The notes under the pieces were generated by a model, which worked only from the letters and a program-made list of their open reading frames with translations, was not told where the DNA came from and ran no database searches. The position numbers and the translations under genes are program-made. Shown piece after piece: positions 19,379 through 24,593 of a DNA stretch of 24,593 nt. This stretch comes from Gnetum montanum (taxonomy: Eukaryota > Streptophyta > Gnetopsida > Gnetales > Gnetaceae): contig MNCI01037673.1 in assembly GCA_015680685.1 (NCBI GenBank), positions 344,126 through 368,718 of the forward strand, read 5' to 3'. Every line of letters begins with the position of its first letter. Position 1 is the first letter of the stretch.

Positions 19379-19748
19379 NAAATGGGTTAGTCCATTAGTC
19401 ATTGTACCTAAAAAATATGGTAAATGAAGGGTTTGTATAGACTTTAGGCTACTAAACATGGCAACATTTAAAGATCATTTTCCATTGCCATTCGTTGACC
19501 AAGTCTTAGATACCATTGCAGGGCATTGTTATTATAGTTTTCTGGATGGTTATAGTGGATATAATCAAATCCAAATAGCACTAGAAGACCAAGCCAAAAC
19601 TACATTCACGAGTCCTTGGGGAACATTTGCATATAGGAAAATATTGTTTGGCTTGTGCAATGCTCCAACAAAATTTTAACATTTGGTTCTTAATATATTT
19701 TAGCAGAAAATAGGGAATGGTGTGGAGGTTTTTATAGATGATTTCTCC
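19016..19748. repeat. Perfect 363-bp inverted duplication inside RT
   Basis: 19016-19378 and 19386-19748 are reverse complements without a difference by eye, 7 bases apart. The right arm together with six extra bases forms the segment 19380-19748, which has an N on each side (19379 and 19749). The right arm encodes the same RT peptides on + (MATFKDHFPLPF to NAPTKF) as the left arm on -. In a locus this decayed, perfect identity is not expected for a natural old duplication; see findings. Confidence 0.95.
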
Positions 19749-19749
19749 N

Positions 19750-20500
19750 TCTAGTTGATATCTTCGGTGTTAGTACTTGAAAGTTGGTGATGGACTTATT
19801 CTAATGCATCTATGCTATCAATGTAGGTATAAGTCAAGCTCTCAGTTGGTTCCATGCATAAAGTTGAATTGTTCTATAGGTCAGCTATTAGCCACTAGGT
19901 GCCTTCCTATCTTGTGGTTGCTACATACAGGCATCTTTGTATGTTAGATACTTGTGCATACTGGTTGCATGTAGGCAATGTTGAGCGTTGTACAAACTAG
20001 GAGTTTTGAATGTAGTTTCACCCTATGTCACTGTATGCGATGCATGGAAATTTTTTCTTCTCGATCTTTCCAAATGCATTTTCTTTTGATATCTTTAGGG
20101 AAAGATCATGTATTCTTAGGCGTGCATCAATTGTACTTAGCCATGCTCTTCCCATTATGATTGGAAAGTCCCCCTTGCAGTTGTTGACTTGGATCATTAG
20201 GAAATTAGCTAGATATGACCACCCACAAACAATGGTGACAATGTCCTCCACTAGTCCCAATGGAATAGTGATGGATTGGTCAACCAACTATAAATGAATG
20301 TTACTCTTCTTTAGCGAAGGCAGGTTCCAGGCTTTATATATTTTCTGGGAAATCAAATTAGCACTAGAACCTGAATCTAAAAGAGCTTTAGAAGGCTTGT
20401 TTCTAGTGATTTGCAAATAAATAAGAGGACTTCCAGGATCAGAGAATTTCCTAGGAAGATGGATAGCTTTAATCCAATCAGTGATAGTGTGAGTTAACAT
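19750..20500 (-). pseudogene. Aspartic protease domain and linker to RT
   Basis: The minus strand reads ITDWIKAIHLPRKFSDPGSP, LIYLQITRNKPSKALLDSGS and SANLISQKIYKAWNLP; the DSG of LLDSGSS is the protease active site. After one stop come VDQSITIPLGLVEDIVTI, FLMIQVNNCKGDFPIIMGRA and WLSTIDARLRI, which match the flap and the I-[LM]-G-R-x-[FW]-L element of Athila/Tat-type proteases. From about 20018 down to 19750 the same frame continues through several stops (YSDIG, YIDSIDALE) as the linker to RT, up to the N at 19749. The protease cuts the Gag-Pol polyprotein. Confidence 0.85.
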
Positions 20501-20504
20501 GGCA

Positions 20505-21160
20505 GTGTGTGTTGAGTGAAGTTTTGGATTCGAAAGAAGCTCCGAAGATCCAAATGATGATGTGGTGTTTAGCTAATTAGTTTCTTATGGTTGTAATGAC
20601 TTGCTTGGACTATTGTTTCTAAAGAAAGGTCTCCTCTTTGATTAGTTGTTCGAACCAATAGTAGGTTGAAGGTTGACAGCCTTTGTAGCGTTACGTTGCT
20701 GCGGCTAGGCAAGAAGCTCACCTTGCATAGTTGGAGTAGGTGGTAATGGAGCTAAGGATGGAAGAGATGCAGAAAGATGAGAAGGGTAGCATGTATGTGG
20801 AGCATTAGCCCTAGAAGAAGAAGAAGTTCTATAGTACTCAGGGGGTCTGGTAGTGAGGTTGAAGAGTGTCGTGACTAGTAGAGTCACGTGGAGAGATCGG
20901 TTGCTGAACGTAATACCCATATGGGTCAAGTTAATGGTAAGGGTACTATTGACATGGTAGTGGCATTCCCCATGACTATGGGTGTTTCCACTATTGATAC
21001 TATTCATTCAGTTGTGGTGTAGCTCCACTTGGATAATATGTCAAGGGTTGGTGGAACTATCTTAGATTACCTTCAGGATAAGATAACCGTCTGGGTGTTT
21101 ATCATCTATTTAATCATGGGTTTAGTGCATACACCCTAGACTCTTACAGATGTGGCACTA
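20505..21160 (-). pseudogene. Gag-protease linker, low complexity
   Basis: After the zinc knuckle the reading shifts frame at about 21010-21160. From 21007 it gives His/Asn/Ser/Pro-rich sequence (SGNTHSHGECHYHVNST, then SSSSRANAPHTCYPSHLSAS and LAPLPPTPTMQGELLA), then stops, then NTTSSFGSSELLSNPKLHS just ahead of the protease. Such linkers vary quickly in this lineage and no function is assignable. Confidence 0.6.
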
Positions 21161-21162
21161 CT

Positions 21163-23036
21163 AGGCAACATCCCTTAGGATGGTCATATTGGCAAATCTC
21201 ACATCTATCATCATTATCTATGTTTGAATCCACAACCTCTTCAATGATGGCAACCTTGCCCCTATGCTTGTTATGTGCATACTTAGCTTCTTTCTTTTTC
21301 CTTCTCTCTCAGTCACTATTTTGTTTTCTAGATTCCTCTACTATTTTTAGGACAATTTGAAATTTGTCATCTAGGAAGTTCAACATTTGATCCACCTTTG
21401 TTGATACTTCTGATACAGATTTTTGAATGGGCAAAGTCTTTTTATTCACCATTTCTTCAAGTGGTGACTCTTCTTTATCTTCGTAAAATCTAATTTTCTT
21501 CTTTTGGAGGAAAGGATCTTTGTTATACTCTTCCACACTTTCTCTTTTCCTCAACTCATATTCGTCCTTGGAAACTCACTCCAACAATCTTTGCATCTGA
21601 TGGGCTCTAAGCTTGGATAGCCTTCCTTGGGCATAAGTCCCAAGGGCTTTTCATGTTTCATTCCTAAGCCAATCTACGAGATGGCGTAGTTATTCCTTTT
21701 GTGAGTAACCATGACTAGGGAAACGATGTAATAATGAATAATATTGGCCAATGGTAGTATTCAAAGGTTCGTGTCCTCCTTGTTTCCATCTTTGGATTTG
21801 CTTACGTAGGTTGGATACTTAGGAGTACATTTGATACTTATTGTTAAATAGCTCCAACATGGTACTCCATTGGTGAATGGATTTTAGTTCTAAGGAATGG
21901 TACCAGCTTTCTTCTTCCTTGATTAGTGTTTGTGGAAACAACTTTAGTTTTTTCCACTTTTTTTCTATATTCTGCAAGGCACATGCATCATGGAATACTT
22001 GTAAATGGTTTTAAGGATCAACATTGTATCCCCTTTCAAATCGTGGGATGTTATTCATGTCTAGTCTTTTGATCCTACTATTTTTTTGGTGCCTTGTTGG
22101 AATCCTAATAGCCTCTACTATATTTAACATACTTCAAGTGGCAAGTAGGGGTTCATCATGATCATGCTACCTATGGTGTCTATGATGCCTATGCTATTCC
22201 CTATTCTCCCTTCTTTTGTGATGTGTCACCCTGAAATTCCCTTGCCCCCTTTCTCCACTGTTTTGTCAGTGATTTCTATTTCACCTACCATTGTCCTCAT
22301 GGTCATGCCCTCTATGATTGCGTTTAGATCCTAAAGGAGAGGAAGAAGATGATGAATTTGAAGAGGAAGGAGGATTGGCACCATGTTGACACTTGCCACC
22401 TTCTCTTTAGTGGTTGCGACCTCGGTCGTGGTTATGATTGTGATGTCCATCATTGTCATGTATTCGTGTTCCTTTTCTAGCTCCTTTATGTCCATTGGTA
22501 CCAGAACCTGGGTTATGAATAGTTGAGTGGAGATTTTGATACCCAAATCCTTGACCAAAGTCAAAGAGAGGCCCATCATTTTGTGGAAAACCTCCCAAAA
22601 CAAGTTCACCACCGTCATTTTTACCTAAGAGATATGGGACATCCTAAGACCACTTCCTCTTCACGGATTCATAATATCTCTCCTGTTGTAGATCACTCTA
22701 GCATTATTCCTCTATGGATTGATAATCTCTCAAATCTTGTTCATGCACAACGTACTCTGATTGTAAGTGCTGCATACCAATTCATGTGAGAGCATGAAGA
22801 AGCATGCTCGGGATTGAGCAGTCGAGAGGTAACACTATGTTACCTTCTAAATCATGCCATCGCAACTGTTCATCCTGGTGGAGGATAAAGGTAAAGTCTA
22901 GTACATACTCACCAAGATTAGCATATACCAAGCAAAACGGTTGGGGCACTGGCAGATCATCTTGTGCACCTTACCTCTGATTATTCATGGTGTTAGACCT
23001 AGTCGGTGAAGTACTCTTATAAGAAGAAGGAGACAT
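21163..23036 (-). pseudogene. gag of the minus element
   Basis: ATG at 23036 (MSPSSYKSTSPTRSN), 135 nt after the primer site. The frame holds, with stops, to a zinc-knuckle-like CEICQYDHPKGCC at about 21204-21166. Early part: PQPFCLVYANLGEYVLDF and LRWHDLEGNIVLPLD. A Gly/Asn/His-rich linker follows (GGFPQNDGPLFDFGQGFGYQ, HNHNHDRGRNH). Then the capsid-like part LDMNNIPRFERGYNVDP, HLQVFHDACALQNIEKKWKK, WYHSLELKSIHQWSTMLELF and NNKYQMYS, which fits the plant retrotransposon gag pattern (W..L....I..W..M...F...Y). After it comes a Lys/Glu-rich segment (EEYNKDPFLQKKKIRFYEDK). The knuckle spacing (C-x2-C-x3-H-x3-C) is one residue short of the usual x4-H-x4. Gag packages element RNA into virus-like particles. 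Stops near HNH, NVDP and elsewhere inactivate it. Confidence 0.8.
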
Positions 23037-23152
23037 GATTGATTACTTAGTGTGTAGTACTCTTTTCTAGTGATTGTAGGATAGTTAACCTTGAGGGTTC
23101 ATTCCAATGATGGAAGGATTTCCTAAGTTCTAATCAATCCATAAACAACAAA

Positions 23153-23171
23153 ATCCCCAAGAATGGCACCA
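23153..23171 (-). promoter_or_regulatory. Primer-binding site, tRNA-Asp-like, degenerate
   Basis: One base after the end of LTR4 the minus strand reads TGGTGCCATTCTTGGGGAT. From memory, the 3' end of plant tRNA-Asp predicts TGGCGCCGTTGCCGGGGAT; 14 of 19 positions agree and four of the five differences are transitions of the decay type. tRNA-Asp-type sites are known from Athila/Tat elements. Its position proves LTR4 acts as a 5' LTR for the minus element. Confidence 0.65.
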
Positions 23172-23172
23172 C

Positions 23173-24011
23173 TGATGAGCGGCAAGGTACCCCTACGCCC
23201 AACCATACGAATACGAGCGTGTACACGCGATCCGGTCGAACTCCGCAGATGGACTAGTTGTGGCACCTAGACAGTTATCCTTAGGTCATAGTTTTCTGTC
23301 TAGCCACTTGGACTAGTATTAATCATTTGTCACGTATGGTTTAGTCCAGATGAGGTGTATGATGTATTCCTAATTCTAACGCTACTCCTGAAGGTAGTGG
23401 AATGTAAGATTAACTAAGCTAAGCTAGGAGGAAACGGTAAGGAAATCTAATCTAGCCTAAGTGCGATGAGCATCTGTCCTTAATCATCTATACACATCCT
23501 GAACTTCATGCATGACTGCCACTAGGATCACCAAGTGTAGATCCTAGGTACACTACTGGGTTACCAGGTAGTCACACTTAAATGCTCGTGATTAAATTGT
23601 ACTCATTCCGCATTACTAGGAGATAAGGATGAAGAGAGATTAATTATCTAGAAAAGAAATTAAACACTCAACAATAATTAAATCCTATTTAGCTTAGTCC
23701 ACATGCTGCAAGGTTTATCAGAAAGTTCGTCTTTATTGCTGCACACAAATATGTGCTCAGGTACAATTCGCTCGAATAGAGATCCATTCACTTTGAGACT
23801 CCTACTGCGGGCACATGGAAATTATTCTATCTCTGGGGTGATCAATCCACCAGAGCTTCTCTATTTTATGCCTATGATGAAGAATAAGGGGAGTGTCGCC
23901 TCTTATTTATAGATATGGTGGTGAACTGCGATATCGCGTACGCGATATCGCAGGGGATGACGCGATATTGTGTACGCGATATCGCGGCTCATGCGATATC
24001 GCGTCCCATCA
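23173..24011 (-). repeat. LTR4, 5' LTR of the minus element and 3' LTR of the next copy
   Basis: Minus strand from TGATGGGACGCGATATCGCA-like start to GCCGCTCATCA, 839 bp. TATAAATA is at 23911-23904, GAGGCGACACTCCCC just downstream as in LTR1, AATAAA at 23737-23732, and GGGCGTAGGGGTACCTTGCC near the end. It is preceded by a polypurine tract (24021-24012) and followed by a primer site (23171), so it faces internal sequence on both sides. Many CpG sites are kept, unlike LTR2 and LTR3. Confidence 0.88.
23926..24004 (-). promoter_or_regulatory. GCGATATCGC palindrome array in U3 of LTR4
   Basis: A perfect 28-bp palindrome at 23926-23953, with half-site CTGCGATATCGCGT meeting its own complement, is followed by GCGATATTGTGTACGCGATA (one arm changed), GATATCGCGG and GCGATATCGCG. 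The array lies directly upstream of the TATA box, like the array in LTR1. Such strong dyads could bind a dimeric factor or form cruciforms; sequence alone does not decide. Confidence 0.7.
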
Positions 24012-24593
24012 TACCCCCATGACTAAATGAAAACTCGTCCTCGAGTTCATTACAATGATATCAGGTAGGTATGGAATTATTGAGGGAATGGAACTAATGG
24101 GATGACATGTGAATGGATCATTATTACAAGACTTGACAAAACTGGTGTTCATGACAACAGGGGTGAACACCTTATTACATTGACATCAGGCCACATTTGG
24201 TAGCTGAGAGAAAAGAGGAGAGAGAAGAGAAGACAAGAAGAGAGAAGAATCTTGCTGCTGCCAACACCTAGATTGCGCATTCCGTTGTCCATCCGTAAGC
24301 GCATCATTAATCTTGCTCCTTGCATAGCTGTTTTCAGCACTGCTCCATTTCAAGTACGTCCTCCAGATCCAGTCCGTTGTTGGATGATTGCCATCTGCAC
24401 ACACAACAAAGTCTTATATTAGAAAAGGTAAACAAATTTCAATGTGGTTATACCTTGCTTCGGTGTAAGTCCATTGGTTGGGTTGTGGTATGGCTAATAC
24501 GGATCCGGGAATATATAAATGATGACTATCGAAGGTGTAGGGGTTAGGAAGAGAAACGAAAAAATTCGGGGCTTAGGAGAAAAATCAAAAAAT
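24012..24593 (-). mobile_element. 3' internal end of a further copy, joined to LTR4 (copy 2 of the module)
   Basis: The inverted counterpart of 1-690, closely similar over its full length: polypurine tract, CTCGAGGACGAG, AATAATTCCATACC-like block, GA/CT tract (24208-24250), the second open stretch, candidate intron (24453-24395) and the Pro-rich first stretch running off the window end. It is the 3' end of an element whose pol lies to the right of the window. Because LTR4 is also the 5' LTR of the element to its left, the two share one LTR. Confidence 0.75.
24149..24480 (-). pseudogene. Small spliced-type frame upstream of the 3' LTR (copy 2, most intact)
   Basis: On the minus strand the upstream stretch reads ...GLTPKQ plus one base up to 24454. 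After removal of 24453-24395 it continues DGNHPTTDWIWRTYLKWSSA, ENSYARSKINDALTDGQRNA, QSRCWQQQDSSLF and a Leu/Ser-rich end LSPLFSQLPNVA, then TGA near 24187. The second exon can also be read without splicing from an ATG at about 24404 (MCADGNHPTT). The W-W-K pattern with ENSYARSKINDALTDGQRNA looks protein-like: charged, no low complexity. No family is recognised. It may be a real small protein or merely open by chance. Confidence 0.35.

Larger units (their letters stand above)
14009..24011 (-). mobile_element. Athila/Tat-like Ty3/gypsy retrotransposon, decayed, with LTRs
   Basis: In minus-strand order: LTR4 (24011-23173), primer site (23171-23153), gag (from ATG at 23036), protease (DSGSS), RT (FIDD), RNase H (TDTSNFALG), integrase (HHCC, DDE, GPY), a non-coding 3' region with the small conserved module, a polypurine tract, and LTR3 (14876-14009). 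The order PR-RT-RH-IN makes it Ty3/gypsy. The RT and integrase wording and the tRNA-Asp-type primer site fit the Athila/Tat lineage. Roughly 10 kb in total, less the misassembled 369-bp insert. All genes carry many stops and several frameshifts. The two LTRs are too different to be an ordinary pair from one insertion (see findings). Confidence 0.85.

Noticed and set aside
19458-19679. A second RT gene on the + strand
   Set aside because: It is the exact mirror of 19306-19085 and lies in the segment between two Ns; it is explained by misassembly and not by a second element.
20025-20297. 90-codon frame on +
   Set aside because: Antisense shadow of the protease region, whose motifs on - are clear.

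Overview
The window is repeat-dominated nuclear DNA from a plant, most likely a seed plant with a large, slowly purged genome. I see no intact host gene, no tRNA or rRNA gene and no CRISPR. The evidence is Athila/Tat-like Ty3/gypsy polyprotein motifs, a plant RTE-type LINE, tRNA-derived SINE-like copies, and pervasive C-to-T decay that turns Gln, Arg and Trp codons into stops. Three isolated N characters (1190, 19379, 19749) mark assembly joins. I cannot name the species.

Layout. (1) 1-690: the 3' internal end of an LTR retrotransposon on +, ending in a polypurine tract, followed by its LTR at 691-1362 (LTR1). (2) 1363-1840: a fragment of an old His/Pro/Asn/Tyr-rich coding frame; 1841-3753: non-coding. 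(3) 3754-6499: a decayed gene of about 915 codons on + with a globular N-terminal part and a long C-terminal coiled coil. It ends about 200 bp before a second LTR on + at 6697-7569 (LTR2). (4) 7570-14008: old AT-rich repeat debris. It holds a 280-bp direct repeat, a 5'-truncated RTE-type LINE on - (10665-12700), several tRNA-derived SINE-like copies, and a piece of an unrelated LTR (13760-14008). (5) 14009-24011: a roughly 10-kb decayed Athila/Tat-like element on -. Read from right to left it has a 5' LTR (23173-24011, LTR4), a degenerate tRNA-Asp-type primer site, gag, protease, reverse transcriptase, RNase H, integrase, and a 3' LTR (14009-14876, LTR3). (6) 24012-24593: the 3' internal end of another copy of the family on -, feeding into the same LTR4, so LTR4 is shared by two internal regions as in a tandem array.

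All four LTRs belong to one superfamily. They share TGATG...CATCA-like ends, a TATAAATA box, a conserved AATAAA, and a GGGGTACC block close to the 3' end. Their U3 parts differ: LTR1 and LTR4 carry CpG-rich palindromes built on GCGATATCGC, while LTR2 and LTR3 carry other or decayed versions. The two window ends (1-1362 and 23173-24593) are inverted copies of each other.

The points most worth checking are: the coiled-coil gene in the + element; a small, possibly spliced reading frame conserved just upstream of the polypurine tract in three copies; the U3 palindrome arrays; the mismatch between the two LTRs of the - element; and a 363-bp inverted duplicate inside reverse transcriptase that is bracketed by Ns and is almost certainly an assembly error.
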